Of a DNA stretch of 64,000 nucleotides, positions 51,101 to 57,496 are shown piece by piece. Location: the NCBI GenBank assembly GCA_020284085.1, contig JACEVL010000521.1, positions 667,501-731,500 on the forward strand, written 5' to 3'. Every line of letters starts with the position of its first letter. Positions within the stretch are counted from its first letter, which is position 1. The notes below the pieces were generated by a model that made no database searches, was not told the origin of the DNA, and saw only the letters and a list, made by a program, of their open reading frames with translations. The stretch is from Aporrectodea caliginosa (taxonomy: Eukaryota; Annelida; Clitellata; Crassiclitellata; Lumbricidae). The position numbers and the translations under genes are program-made.

Positions 51101-53128
51101 GTGGCATACAATCAGCTGGACCACGAACACATCTAAGGATTTATTACACAGAGTCGTATACATTACCTGCTATTGGTAGAACCTTAAATGTGCACGACCT
51201 TTTCTAGATCACTATGCCATCCGGAGCGTACGTCAGAGCGGACTTTTTTCGCGGACTCATCAACTCGATCCTTAACATCTACCTCTACCTGAATTCCGAG
51301 GACCGAGGGCAGACTTCAGGTCTTTGCGGTACCTGGAATGGTAATCCTGGTGACGACAACATACCGAAAGGATCTACGACCAACGACGGCAGAGATTGGC
51401 CGATTACGTTCAGCGACAGCTACAAGTATGCGGTGTTGTGAACTATACAGTACAATGTATTATGAAATTTAAGGAGTAATACTCCTTGCAAGGTTCATAG
51501 ATGCACAATGAAGCCCATAGCATTGCAAGATGATCACTTCCATCTAAGTGTGGCAATGCACTTTGACTTTGATACTGAAAGGTTGAAGATTAATTTCAGA
51601 ATCGTTTCTAAAGCCTCCATTGGAAAGCTAAGCCTGGGAACCAACTTATTCACGGTTGCTGAGTCAAATTCGGCAAAGAGGTACGTAGAGCGTCCGTCGG
51701 TTAAAATGGTTGGTGTTTTTACATGTGGACTAGGGTGAGAGGTAAGGGGAAGAGGCGGAATCAGAGGTCTATCTTCAGTTTTGAAAGAAAACTTGCGCAG
51801 AGTTTAGAATGGAAGATTTGCGTTTAGTTTGATTGTAAAACCTGGTCAACTAAATGAGGCAAAGGTCAAGAATTAATCCACGAGTTTTCAGATGCCAACC
51901 TGTTTCTTTTAGATTGAAAGCAGACGAGAGTTTCATCAACGGCCACGTCAGACCTATCCAATGCCTCAACATTAAAGACCTCCTGCCAAACATTTGCACT
52001 TGCGACGACAGGCGGGCAGTAAGCTGTGTTGCCCCGGACGAAAAAACCACGACCTTTGTTACACAGTTTTCCGACGACTGTAATAAAAATAAGAATAACA
52101 AAATCCCTCCTCTGAATCGGAAACGAAGAGACGCGGATTCCACGAACGAAACGACTGAAGCTGAAAACAGGACGAGCGATATGATGATAACGGTAGCTGA
52201 TATTCCTCTGCCGAAGTTCGACGAGAAACACGGTGTCAACTTCACTCTAACCTGGCCAACTGCGGGCGGAATCACCGAAGCACAGGCCAGAAGCCATTGT
52301 CAGGCGAAGATGGAAGGCTCGCCTGTCTACCAGATGTGTAAAGATCGGATGGGTCTAAATACAAAGTCAATTGTCGACAGCTGTGTTGCAGATGCACAGG
52401 TAAATACTTATGACAGCACTCTTGAAAGACTCACAACAGAAATTGGCATGTTGAATTGAAGGACGATTGAGTGTATGGATCGAAGGATGTGTGGTTATTT
52501 TTGGTGCATAGGTGGACAGATGGATAGATGGATGGGTGGAAGGATGGATGCGTGGATTAATGTGTGGATAAATGGTTGGATAAGTAGAAGACTGGATAAA
52601 TGAATGATTCGATAAATTGGTGGTTCAATGGTTAGATGGATGGGTTGATGAACAAATTGATTGATGACCACCATGATCCATTCTAATACACCAAACCAGA
52701 TACCATTTCACTCAGCCAGTAAGTCAGGCAATAAGTCAGTTAGTCAGCAGGTGGCTAGTCAGTAATTCAATCAATGAGTCTTTGCTTTCTTCCTTCATTA
52801 ATTCATTCAGACATTAAGTCAATCAGTCAATTAGTCAGTCAGGCAGTAAGTGAGTCAACCACTCAGTCAGTCGTTAAAGGCAATGTTGCAGACAACATTT
52901 GCTGTTTGGCTTTGCAGGCGATGGACAATTTAACCGTCGCCACCGCATTCATAGCCACTGAGTTCCAGAGGATCTGCGTCCATCAGTTGGAAATCTCGGT
53001 TGTAAGCAACGGATCCTCAACTCCAACGCCGGAGGAAATTCTCATGGAAAACGTCGTCTCCATGATCTGTCCCAATCAGTGCAACGGAAATGGAAACTGT
53101 CGAAACGGAACCTGCGTCTGCAACGACG
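34008..53128 (+). CDS. VWDE: VWDE-like secreted protein, 5' part, 14 exons (join)
   Basis: Predicted extracellular protein with a von Willebrand factor D domain and EGF-like modules. Exons: 34008-34029, 35641-35826, 36274-36387, 37095-37334, 37976-38244, 40587-40688, 42139-42489, 43226-43334, 44071-44134, 47877-47940, 48652-48840, 51208-51425, 51913-52399, 52918-53128. All junctions use GT/AG and the phases chain through 875 codons. Order: signal peptide, Gly-Gln-Gln tract, D8C-type 8-cysteine module (CGT, DCCGGW, CAGDGDVC), middle region, vWD (STGDPHITTFD through GLCGTWNGNPGDD), furin-like NRKRRD, first EGF-like (CPNQCNGNGNC). This order matches VWDE; related D8C/vWD proteins remain possible. 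Downstream EGF exons are not found in the window. A viral-type element begins 0.3 kb after exon 14. Confidence 0.85.
34030..35640. other. VWDE-like intron 1
   Basis: Contains a MITE (34,297-34,742), a short (GTATT)n tract near 34,798, and a LINE tail remnant at about 35,217-35,345 that resembles 50,890-51,010. Confidence 0.6.
34297..34742. mobile_element. MITE with 27-bp inverted ends, TAA duplication
   Basis: The ends GGGGTCGTCCATTAATTATG and CATAATTAATGGACGACCCC are perfect complements extending further inward to TCAACAAA. The flanks are TAA on both sides, a 3-bp duplication as in PIF/Harbinger-type elements. The superfamily call is tentative. A second copy lies at 39,476. Confidence 0.9.
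35641..35826 (+). CDS. VWDE: VWDE-like exon 2: Gly-Gln-Gln tract, D8C start
   Basis: The acceptor is TTGGTAG and the donor GAAA|GTATGA, phase 1. After the signal peptide come about seven Gly-X-Y triplets (GQQ repeats ending GQK, GQD), encoded by a GGTCAGCAA repeat. Then comes the D8C start, PCENY...DERRSI...CDKDID. An in-frame ATG inside a strong GCCATGG context at 35,655 would give a protein without a signal peptide and is disfavoured. Confidence 0.8.
35827..37094. other. VWDE-like introns 2 and 3 (exon 3 between)
   Basis: Positions 35,870-36,200 are cryptically simple, with many ATTGATTC/TTCATT words. GTGCACTTTTAATGAACAG is duplicated at about 36,205-36,243, just before exon 3. No other feature. 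Confidence 0.5.
36274..36387 (+). CDS. VWDE: VWDE-like exon 3: D8C middle
   Basis: The acceptor CGTTTCAG completes Lys across the junction and yields VWYRFQTLPPQKI...CITEPKCGT...GTHPT, the WYRF and CGT hallmarks of D8C modules. The donor is ACAG|GTAGTT, phase 1. Confidence 0.85.
37095..37334 (+). CDS. VWDE: VWDE-like exon 4: D8C end
   Basis: The acceptor is TTGCAACAG. The exon encodes ICSSQDMNDCCGGWRSNIKV, then FYVYLLKKVPICDMAYCAGD, which closes the eight-cysteine module with its paired CC and YC motifs. The donor is ACAC|GTAAAT, phase 1. Confidence 0.88.
37335..37975. other. VWDE-like intron 4
   Basis: AT-rich, with loose CATACATA-type repeats to about 37,620. No feature beyond that. Confidence 0.5.
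37976..38244 (+). CDS. VWDE: VWDE-like exon 5: beta-rich middle region
   Basis: Encodes HPIIADPVFEG...FHFTCKVQW...FEVVFTFDGQEVTS, reminiscent of the segment between D8C and vWD in VWDE proteins. The phases fit exons 4 and 6, and the donor is ACG|GTCAGT. Confidence 0.82.
38880..38962 (+). repeat. tRNA-like SINE head
   Basis: TAGCTGTCACTGTGCTGGTC is followed by a B-box-like GTGGTTTCGAATCG. The match to a tRNA-type promoter is partial and the rest of the element is not delimited. Confidence 0.45.
39055..39158. repeat. (TTA)n microsatellite
   Basis: TTA triplets with a GAAATTATT interruption near 39,125. Confidence 0.95.
39476..39891. mobile_element. MITE copy 2, right end truncated
   Basis: Same family as 34,297-34,742: identical start GGGGTCGTCCATTAATTATG and matching interior. 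It stops at CTATTTTGTT, without the final inverted repeat. Confidence 0.9.
40125..40406 (-). repeat. SINE type 2 with duplicated head
   Basis: Minus-strand copy with tail (ATTC)n at the left and head GGGGCGCGGTGGTGTAGGGG at the right. The A-box/B-box part is present twice (about 40,280-40,335 and 40,336-40,404), an internal partial duplication. Confidence 0.88.
40587..40688 (+). CDS. VWDE: VWDE-like exon 6
   Basis: A phase 0-0 exon of 34 codons with acceptor TTTGCAG and donor TTA|GTAAGT. It encodes VGCKVRSYW...YFVGIKYSL, a Cys-containing strand continuing from exon 5. Confidence 0.82.
40689..42138. other. VWDE-like intron 6 with long polypyrimidine tract
   Basis: Three loose repeats of a CCTGAAAAAGGTAAA(T)ATTATC unit lie at 41,150-41,275. 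From about 41,440 to 41,950 the strand is almost entirely TTC, TTG and CCT triplets. ATCCATCC words follow up to the exon 7 acceptor. Ser/Phe/Leu-rich open frames over it are artefacts. Confidence 0.85.
42139..42489 (+). CDS. VWDE: VWDE-like exon 7
   Basis: The acceptor TTCTCTCAG is preceded by a very long polypyrimidine and triplet region. It encodes 117 codons including IEIDEGSPPLTLYFQATVPI, CKFSMIMADI and FFWHQFQMPDIP. The donor is CCT|GTACGT, phase 0. Confidence 0.88.
42760..43112 (+). mobile_element. 5'-truncated LINE (CR1/L2-like 3' end)
   Basis: An open frame reads as a reverse-transcriptase C-terminus (SARHSRC-like ATAHSRCFARVGPSAWNSLP, then FRRRLKTFLF). The 3' end is the stem AGCGCTGCT with AGCAGCGCT, then ATATAAATGTTCAA and an (ATTAC)n tail. 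Lies in VWDE-like intron 7. Confidence 0.88.
43226..43334 (+). CDS. VWDE: VWDE-like exon 8 (5' edge uncertain)
   Basis: Encodes VEYKQLAGNDVTYSNGCAIG and CHNSVRVEV just before the vWD domain. The donor GTAA|GTAAGA in phase 1 joins exon 9 correctly. Two phase-compatible acceptors exist, AGAAAG at 43,225 and AAACAG at 43,249; the first is drawn. Confidence 0.65.
43492..43700 (-). repeat. SINE type 2
   Basis: Minus-strand copy with the head at the right (GGGGCGCTGTGGTATAGGG) and B box GGGTTCGAATCC in inverted view near 43,640. The 3' stem AGCGCCTCT...AGGGGCGCT lies at the left. Lies in VWDE-like intron 8. Confidence 0.88.
44071..44134 (+). CDS. VWDE: VWDE-like exon 9: vWD domain start (64 nt)
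   Basis: A short exon encoding TATSGVCQSTGDPHITTFDK, the GDPH-x-TTFD signature that opens vWD domains. The acceptor is TTGTAAAAG and the donor AGAG|GTCAGT, phase 2. The intron just before it carries a tandem duplication (GAGTGGTG(C)TATCTGTAGATC at about 44,003 and 44,039). Confidence 0.85.
44330..45085 (+). pseudogene. LINE endonuclease (APE/exonuclease-endonuclease-phosphatase)
   Basis: An open frame of 251 residues covers nearly the whole endonuclease fold. ILHINCRSI lies at the N-terminus, AVTETWLEAG holds the metal-binding Glu, VVYRPPG and LIGDFNIDLL the Asp/Asn pair, and SDLSDHLPVLA the catalytic His. The last residues (after about 45,000) are out of frame because of a break at an A-rich run. 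Confidence 0.88.
44989..46876 (+). pseudogene. LINE reverse transcriptase, frameshifted
   Basis: Three frames in succession (44,989-45,840, about 45,840-46,370, 46,364-46,876) give the connector, the fingers/palm and the palm/thumb of a non-LTR reverse transcriptase. FADDTN at about 46,365-46,382 is the catalytic motif. C-terminal coding sequence continues out of frame to about 47,200. Confidence 0.88.
47877..47940 (+). CDS. VWDE: VWDE-like exon 10: vWD (64 nt)
   Basis: The acceptor CATTTTCAG supplies the third base of Arg. It encodes LYHVYTEGDYLFAKSTKR, the GxYxLAKS part of vWD, and ends NFE|GTCAGT. It is separated from exon 9 by a LINE insertion. Confidence 0.88.
47941..48651. other. VWDE-like intron 10
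   Basis: ACATAGGCT is repeated three times near 48,055. Loose TGCATGTATG repeats run 48,130-48,300. No gene. Confidence 0.5.
48652..48840 (+). CDS. VWDE: VWDE-like exon 11: vWD core
   Basis: Phase 0-0, 63 codons. It encodes VHVRHHRCG, CNCAVAVREG and LGVNFCGGP, the central vWD strands with their cysteines. The acceptor is CTCAAACAG and the donor ACA|GTGAGT. Confidence 0.9.
48841..51207. other. VWDE-like intron 11: LINE fragments
   Basis: Two LINE types are nested. An outer fragment is seen at about 49,070-49,330 (HHISPVFKLFHWLKLHEGIH) and again at about 50,670-51,010. An inner 5'-truncated LINE lies between and is listed separately. Confidence 0.65.
49335..50665 (+). mobile_element. 5'-truncated LINE (CR1/L2-like), broken frames
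   Basis: Palm region LALNDVSSAFDMADHDSFLQ near 49,460, then a C-terminus at 50,182-50,601 (LQSVLNAAARLIARFTLY, YFYWLPLFAPIPFKVLLLIC, FRCLKSCLFSRG). The 3' end AGCGCCTGT...AGAGGCGTT is followed by TAGAAATTCTTAA and a short AATACAAT-type tail. Close in sequence to the copy at 28.5 kb. Confidence 0.8.
51208..51425 (+). CDS. VWDE: VWDE-like exon 12: vWD end
   Basis: Encodes YLYLNSEDRGQTSGLCGTW and NGNPGDDNI, the GLCG-x-(W/F)-NGNPGDD motif closing vWD domains. The acceptor is TTTTCTAG. The donor ACAA|GTATGC in phase 2 joins exon 13 to give SYK-LKADES. Confidence 0.92.
51426..51912. other. VWDE-like intron 12
   Basis: Unique-looking sequence with no repeat signature. Confidence 0.45.
51913..52399 (+). 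CDS. VWDE: VWDE-like exon 13: cysteine segment with furin-like site
   Basis: 162 codons. It begins with the vWD-adjacent LKADESFI...IQCL and a CTCDDRRAVSC segment. NRKRRDAD then forms a basic R-x-(K/R)-R furin-type cleavage site followed by a Ser/Thr/Glu-rich stretch. A globular part follows (VNFTLTWPTAGGIT...ARSHC...CKDRMG). The acceptor is CTTTTAG and the donor CAG|GTAAAT, phase 0. Confidence 0.9.
52400..52917. repeat. VWDE-like intron 13: GGAT and CAGT simple repeats
   Basis: Imperfect GGATGGAT/TGGATAAAT repeats at 52,450-52,660, then AGTCAGTCAGTAAGTCA-type repeats to about 52,880. No gene. Confidence 0.8.
52918..53128 (+). CDS. VWDE: VWDE-like exon 14: first EGF-like module
   Basis: The acceptor is TTTGCAG. 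It ends CPNQCNGNGNC-RNGTC-VCNDG, an EGF-like module, with a phase 1 donor GACG|GTGGGA typical of EGF exons. This is the last exon I can place; the following exons must lie beyond the viral-type element or be lost. Confidence 0.88.
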
Positions 53129-53454
53129 GTGGGATATCTTCATCCGTCCATCCATCCGTCCGTCTGTTTGTCTGCCTTTCTGTGTGTTTCTTTGCATGTA
53201 TGTTTCTCTTTCTTTCTAAGTTTGTTTCTCTTTATCTCAGTGCTTGCCGGTCTCTCTCATATCTCCGTGCATCTTTCTGTACTTCTCTCTCGCTCTCTGG
53301 TTCTCTTTTTCTACATGTGTACACTGCAACAACCAATCGTAACTCTGTGATTTGTGTTTCCTCCAATTCTATCATTTTCGCAATTATCATTTTGCATTCT
53401 CTAAGCCTGTGCTCTTCTTCAACCTTCTCTTTACTCTTTCTTCTCTTCCGATAG
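53129..53454. other. Pyrimidine-rich host DNA before the viral-type element
   Basis: CCATCCATCCGTCCGTCTG, then CT-rich sequence. The switch to CpG-rich, viral-type coding sequence occurs near 53,450, but I see no clear terminal repeat or target duplication at the boundary. Confidence 0.5.
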
Positions 53455-53805
53455 AGGAGATGTCCTTTCTCTTGCCTTTATATACAGCAAAACGTCTTCG
53501 AAATCCCCACAGCACAAAAAAACAAGTACACCGAACAAGTCGATATACGACGGTAACGATCGGGAAGAGTACTGGGAAATTCTTGAATCGACGGGAGCCT
53601 TATATTCGGAGAAAAATCCTATAAGTCCACAACAGGTGAGGGGGTCGTAGTTATTCCACAAGATCCGAATGCGTTAGTAGAAATGTTGTCTTTACGAATC
53701 GCTAGTTTCCAGGCGGGTAATACGGGGGTCAGAAACGAAATAGTAAGTATATGCGATGAACTGTTAAGACAAGGGGTGATGAACACGAGCAGTATAAAAA
53801 CTTAA
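53455..53805 (+). pseudogene. Small viral-type protein, one frame break
   Basis: Two overlapping frames read as one protein of about 115 residues. The first contains YDGNDREEYWEIL and STGALYSEKNP and stops at 53,648. The second contains VIPQDPNALVEMLSLRIASF and RNEIVSICDELL and stops at 53,805. The switch lies at a run of five G (53,640-53,644). No in-frame ATG is clear, so the 5' end may be lost at the element border. I do not recognise the family. Its place just before the pX-like gene suggests a virion or assembly protein, which is inference only. Confidence 0.6.
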
Positions 53806-53812
53806 TGTTACA

Positions 53813-53820
53813 ATTATAAA
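53813..53820 (+). promoter_or_regulatory. ATTATAAA box of the pX-like gene
   Basis: ATTATAAA abuts the ATG at 53,821. Confidence 0.5.
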
Positions 53821-54324
53821 ATGCTAGTCGTTATTAAAAGAAGATATAAGAAACAACACGTTATAGGAGGAGCAGGAATATTCGATACTATTACCGGAGT
53901 TTTCAAGAGGCTCTTTACATCGGGCGTTGCTAACCGAGTCGCCTCGACCGCTCTAAGCGTAGGCAAAGATGCCGCGAAAGAGTTGGGTAAAAAGGCCCTA
54001 GAGGTTGGAAAGAATACCGCAGTAGAGGCGGGTAAGCGATTGGTAGATAAAGCCGCCGCTAAACTTTTAGCATCGTCGGTACTGTCACCGCGCGCAGTCG
54101 AAAATCGAAAGGCTGAAACTATACCACCACCAGCACTTACGCGAGAGAATGCGGCTATCTTAGCGAGGTTAACCGGTAACGACGTGGGGCTTAGTAGTAG
54201 CAATGCTGGAACTAATATTAATAATATATTAGCCGGTTACGGACGGAAAACTCTTCTTCGAATGCCGTGTCCATTCAAGATCTCGTGCGTCATCTCAACA
54301 ACAACAGCAACGGAGCGGGATTGA
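53821..54324 (+). CDS. pX/pVI-like basic amphipathic protein
   Basis: 167 residues with a strongly basic start (VVIKRRYKKQ) followed by VIGGAGIF and an amphipathic stretch, FDTITGVFKRLF. A long Ala/Lys-rich helical region then runs to about residue 85. The VIGG|A site resembles adenain cleavage sites ((M/I/L)xGG), except for Val in the first position. Short basic or membrane-active proteins of this sort (adenovirus pX and pVI) precede the capsid gene in adintoviruses. The gene starts 15 bp after the previous stop and follows an ATTATAAA box. The functional call is by analogy; no catalytic residues are expected. Confidence 0.6.
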   Translation: MLVVIKRRYKKQHVIGGAGIFDTITGVFKRLFTSGVANRVASTALSVGKDAAKELGKKALEVGKNTAVEAGKRLVDKAAAKLLASSVLSPRAVENRKAETIPPPALTRENAAILARLTGNDVGLSSSNAGTNINNILAGYGRKTLLRMPCPFKISCVISTTTATERD

Positions 54325-54339
54325 AACTCGCGCGATAAC

Positions 54340-54347
54340 TATATAAA
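54340..54347 (+). promoter_or_regulatory. TATATAAA box of the capsid gene
   Basis: TATATAAA followed by a run of A, 22 bp before the ATG at 54,370. Confidence 0.5.
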
Positions 54348-54369
54348 AAAATCTCCTCGGTAATTAAAA

Positions 54370-55680
54370 ATGCAATCGGATATTCTAAACTTTACAGAAG
54401 CCTCGTCAGTCGATGAAGGAATTGAAAAATATGAATGGCACGAATACGAACCAGTAGCTAGAACGAATCTTAACTCAGCCGGTGAGATTCGCATAACTAT
54501 AGAAACCCAAGATCTATTTTGTCATCCCTCCGAGTCTTACTTGCTGATCGAAGGTAGGTTAATCAAAGCAGCAGATGGAGCGGCGTACGCTAATGCTAAC
54601 GCGGTTGCCATCGTCAACAACGGGCTTATGCATCTTTTCAGTCAAATCGGGTATTCCCTATCGAATCAAGAAATGGAAACGATATATCACCCGGGACAAG
54701 CAACGACGATGCTGGGTTTGCTGAAATATCCGGACGATTTCGCCAAAGCGCAAGGACTCAACCAATTATGGTGTAAAGACACTGCCGCAACCGCGGTTAT
54801 AGCGGATAACGCGGGTTTCGCGGCTCGTCAAGCGTATCTTATTCAAAAACCGACGACTAAAGGAACGTTCAGTTTCATCGTGCCTCTTAGCCATATTTTC
54901 GGATTTTGCGAAGATTACGATAAAATAGTATACGGACTGAAGCACACGCTAACGCTAGTTCGCAAATCAGACGACGATGCGATTTTTAGAGTCGCAGGCG
55001 CAGATGCTCCTGCAGATGCAGCGATTGCTGGGAAAGTTGACGTCGCTAAAATCTCATGGTTTATGCCTCACGTTACACCGTCGGACATGGAAAGGGCGCA
55101 GTTATATAAAACTATCGAATCGAAAGCGTCGCTACCAGTTGCTTATCGGGCGAGGCAATGCGATACTATCACAGTTCCTCAATCGACTACTTTTAGCTGG
55201 CGTCTTAGCGTCAAGACGGCTCCGGAAAAACCTAGGTGGCTCGTCGTTGGATTTCAAACCGATCGCAGCGGCAGCCAATTACATAACCCATCGATCTTCG
55301 ATCATTGTAACCTCAAAAACATGTACGTGATGATGAATCAAGAGAGATACCCAGCCGTCGACTACGACCTATCATTCCCCAACCAGAAATTTTCGAGAGC
55401 TTACAGAGACGCGGCGACGTTTAGCGAAAAATTCTACGGAATGGATCAACTGATTACGCAAAGTAACATCACCCCAGCCGACTATAAAGATCTATATCCG
55501 CTCATGGTATTCGACGTTAGTAAACAGTCGGAAAAACTGAAATCGTCGGTCGTAGATATCCAAATCAAAGCTATTTTTAACGCGGCGGTCGCTGCTGAGA
55601 CACAAGCCTATGCGGTTATAATTTCGGATAAGTTGTTAAAATTCCAATCGGATGGACAGAAAATGAGCGTGGTGTACTAA
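54370..55680 (+). CDS. Putative major capsid protein (double jelly-roll type)
   Basis: 436 residues, intact. The N-terminal third contains EYEPVARTNLNSAGEIRITI, then a conserved-looking LMHLFSQIGYSLSNQEME and LNQLWCKDT. These resemble the widespread animal-genome family annotated as F54H12.2-like, now regarded as capsid proteins of Polinton/adintovirus-type elements. Length is in the lower range for double-jelly-roll capsid proteins. It lies between the pX-like and SAP-like genes and has a TATATAAA box 22-30 bp upstream. The fold cannot be seen from sequence alone; structure prediction would decide. Confidence 0.75.
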   Translation: MQSDILNFTEASSVDEGIEKYEWHEYEPVARTNLNSAGEIRITIETQDLFCHPSESYLLIEGRLIKAADGAAYANANAVAIVNNGLMHLFSQIGYSLSNQEMETIYHPGQATTMLGLLKYPDDFAKAQGLNQLWCKDTAATAVIADNAGFAARQAYLIQKPTTKGTFSFIVPLSHIFGFCEDYDKIVYGLKHTLTLVRKSDDDAIFRVAGADAPADAAIAGKVDVAKISWFMPHVTPSDMERAQLYKTIESKASLPVAYRARQCDTITVPQSTTFSWRLSVKTAPEKPRWLVVGFQTDRSGSQLHNPSIFDHCNLKNMYVMMNQERYPAVDYDLSFPNQKFSRAYRDAATFSEKFYGMDQLITQSNITPADYKDLYPLMVFDVSKQSEKLKSSVVDIQIKAIFNAAVAAETQAYAVIISDKLLKFQSDGQKMSVVY

Positions 55681-55710
55681 AAAGTTCTAACTTAAGAAAT
55701 AATATTATCA

Positions 55711-55718
55711 TTATAAAA
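55711..55718 (+). promoter_or_regulatory. TTATAAAA box of the SAP-like gene
   Basis: TTATAAAA lies 7 bp before the ATG at 55,726. Confidence 0.45.
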
Positions 55719-55725
55719 TAAAAAC

Positions 55726-56076
55726 ATGAAGCTGCCAGAATTGAAAGAATTAATGAAACAACACAATATTCGCGGACATTCTTATCTCAACAAACCGCAA
55801 ATGATTTCGCGGTTAGTCGAGAAAGGCGTGCTTACTCTGGAGGTTGTGGAAAATTGGAAACAACCGCCGAAAATAACGAGTAAGGATGAAAAATACGATA
55901 GGTTGAAACGAATAAGAACACACCCTAGACGCGTAGAAATTTTAGACAGGGAAACGGGTCTGATCGATTCGTACTCATCGATGTATAAAGCTGCGAAAGC
56001 GCTTAACCAAAACGCGGGTGTAATAACGATGTTTAACGGAAAAGTATATAAAAAAGATACGAAATTAAAGTGTTAG
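55726..56076 (+). CDS. SAP/Rho-N-like small DNA-binding protein
   Basis: 116 residues. The first 36 (LPELKELMKQHNIRGHSYL, then KPQMISRLVEKGVL) resemble a SAP or Rho-N helix-extended-loop-helix. Residues 70-110 (VEILDRETGLIDSYSSMYKA, then AKALN) look like a NUMOD1-type helix-turn-helix as found beside homing nucleases. The polymerase N-terminus has a similar SAP-like block (LRNIAKENGMVGYSRLRKAD). A TTATAAAA box lies 8 bp before the ATG. The acidic sequence after the stop is in another frame. Confidence 0.6.
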   Translation: MKLPELKELMKQHNIRGHSYLNKPQMISRLVEKGVLTLEVVENWKQPPKITSKDEKYDRLKRIRTHPRRVEILDRETGLIDSYSSMYKAAKALNQNAGVITMFNGKVYKKDTKLKC

Positions 56077-56077
56077 A

Positions 56078-56290
56078 GAGTGAGGAGAAAGATCTAATTA
56101 ATTTCGAGGAGAGTGAAGAAAGTATGAGTGAGGAGGAAAGTACCAGCAGTGAAGAGAGTACGAGTGAAGAGTGAGGAAAGTACGAGTGAAGAGAGTAGTA
56201 GCAGTGAGGAAAGTACCACTAGGTATGAGTGCAGTAACCAGTGAGGAAGAGAGTGAGGAGAGCAGTACGAGTGAGGCGGTGTGAAAGACA
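56078..56290 (+). repeat. Acidic Ser/Glu-coding low-complexity tract
   Basis: AGTGAGGA/AGTGAAGA words repeat. One frame reads an acidic Ser/Glu chain (INFEESEESMSEEESTS) and stops near 56,172. It may be the out-of-frame tail of the SAP-like gene or a decayed gene. Short leftward hydrophobic frames over it are artefacts. Confidence 0.6.
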
Positions 56291-56408
56291 ATATACGTAA
56301 CAAGCAGTACAAGCACAGCAGAAGTAACAGTGATCTAATTAAAGGAGAGTACCGGTTAGTTATAAGAATTTAAATAGATCTAAATAAGTTCTATTTAAAT
56401 TCTGCTAT
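56291..56408. terminator. Convergent gene junction, possible shared 3' end
   Basis: Between the rightward and leftward gene blocks. GATCTAATTAA occurs at 56,332 and also at 56,090. TAGAATTTAAATAGAACT-type inverted words near 56,375-56,402 (ATTTAAATAG...CTATTTAAAT) could form a hairpin serving both directions. Inference only. Confidence 0.35.
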
Positions 56409-57473
56409 TTATGTATCGTAAATGTATAATTGCATGACCTGAATTCCATTGAGAAGCCAGGCATCCTCTACTATCGTTAGTCTGTAATACTGATAAGCGG
56501 TCGTCGTCGAAATATTAAAAAATGTCGGAGCCGGTTGCGATAGTATCGCCTCATTCTTTGCGAATAATGCCGTGAACGTTATTCCATCGTTACTCGCGGT
56601 GAGACTAATGCCCGGGCATTCCGTTCTAACTTTCAACGCGAATCTCCAAATTACGACCGGTTCGGGACATTTTATCTGTATCCAAGAGGTTGCACCTCTG
56701 CCTCTAAACCAAGAATCACCCGTTTCGAGATTGTTAAAAACTCTGTACCCTCTGCCGTGTATGGTCGAACTGGCGCTAACGACGAAACCGGTTAAACTAT
56801 TATTGCCTTCTAAATTAGGAACGTATCCGACGCGGCACTTTCTCAAATAATTATCGACGTATTGTTTAGTCGCCGCATCACCGGGACCATTAGGTTCACG
56901 GAGGCCCGTAATGTTAGCACCATGCATAAAGATGGACTTGTACACATTTATTTTAGAAGGAGGATTGCCGTCCATTGACTTAACCATCTCTAAGGCTGTT
57001 TCATTATTTATTTTAAAACGAAATCCATCCGTCGATTCCGATGTAATTGGTTGGTTTAATGTACCTACTATTTTATTCGTCGTACTACCCAACAACAACT
57101 GAAATTGTTTATTTCCTCTCAAATCCTTACACCCCATGGTGCGAAAGCGATCGCCGTTGACGCTTAGAAATAAATTACCCGTCATGGTATCGCCGGTCTT
57201 TGATACCTTCGTGGCGTCTTGTTCATCGATGTATGGCTTCGATACCTTCGTGGCGTCTACGTATTTTTTCGTAGTTAGATGATTATCTTCGGATGGAGTA
57301 TACGTTGCTGATAAACCTTCGATAGAGTAGCCACCCATATTTAAATTTCCTGCGAAGGCGTTCGTTCCATCTAGCCTTAGAAAAGAATTATTTATCTGAG
57401 TTAGCGTAACACCGCCGGCTACAACTCTCAGCGTAGAACCGGAATCAGTATGACCAAATTTATCGACTGGCAT
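56409..57473 (-). CDS. Fiber-like protein with discoidin-like C-terminal domain
   Basis: 354 residues, intact. The N-terminal and middle parts contain tail-fiber-type repeats: LTTKKYVDA, DAATKQYVDN, two ATKVSK words, and GDTMTGNL, as in trimeric phage and virus fibers. Residues about 230-354 look like an F5/8 type C (discoidin)-like beta sandwich: SWIQIKCPEPVVIWRFALKV, ISLTASNDGITF, then YQYYRLTIVED. Such a layout fits a virion attachment fiber with a carbohydrate- or lipid-binding tip. Family and role are inferred. It ends toward the capsid gene and starts 24 bp after the protease stop. Confidence 0.65.
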   Translation of the reverse strand: MPVDKFGHTDSGSTLRVVAGGVTLTQINNSFLRLDGTNAFAGNLNMGGYSIEGLSATYTPSEDNHLTTKKYVDATKVSKPYIDEQDATKVSKTGDTMTGNLFLSVNGDRFRTMGCKDLRGNKQFQLLLGSTTNKIVGTLNQPITSESTDGFRFKINNETALEMVKSMDGNPPSKINVYKSIFMHGANITGLREPNGPGDAATKQYVDNYLRKCRVGYVPNLEGNNSLTGFVVSASSTIHGRGYRVFNNLETGDSWFRGRGATSWIQIKCPEPVVIWRFALKVRTECPGISLTASNDGITFTALFAKNEAILSQPAPTFFNISTTTAYQYYRLTIVEDAWLLNGIQVMQLYIYDT

Positions 57474-57496
57474 GTTGTTTTTTTATTATGATATTA

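Noticed and set aside
53352..53624. A 90-residue frame starting before the viral-type element
   Set aside because: It spans host pyrimidine-rich DNA and an alternative frame of the small viral-type gene; the YDGND...EKNP frame is the more protein-like reading.
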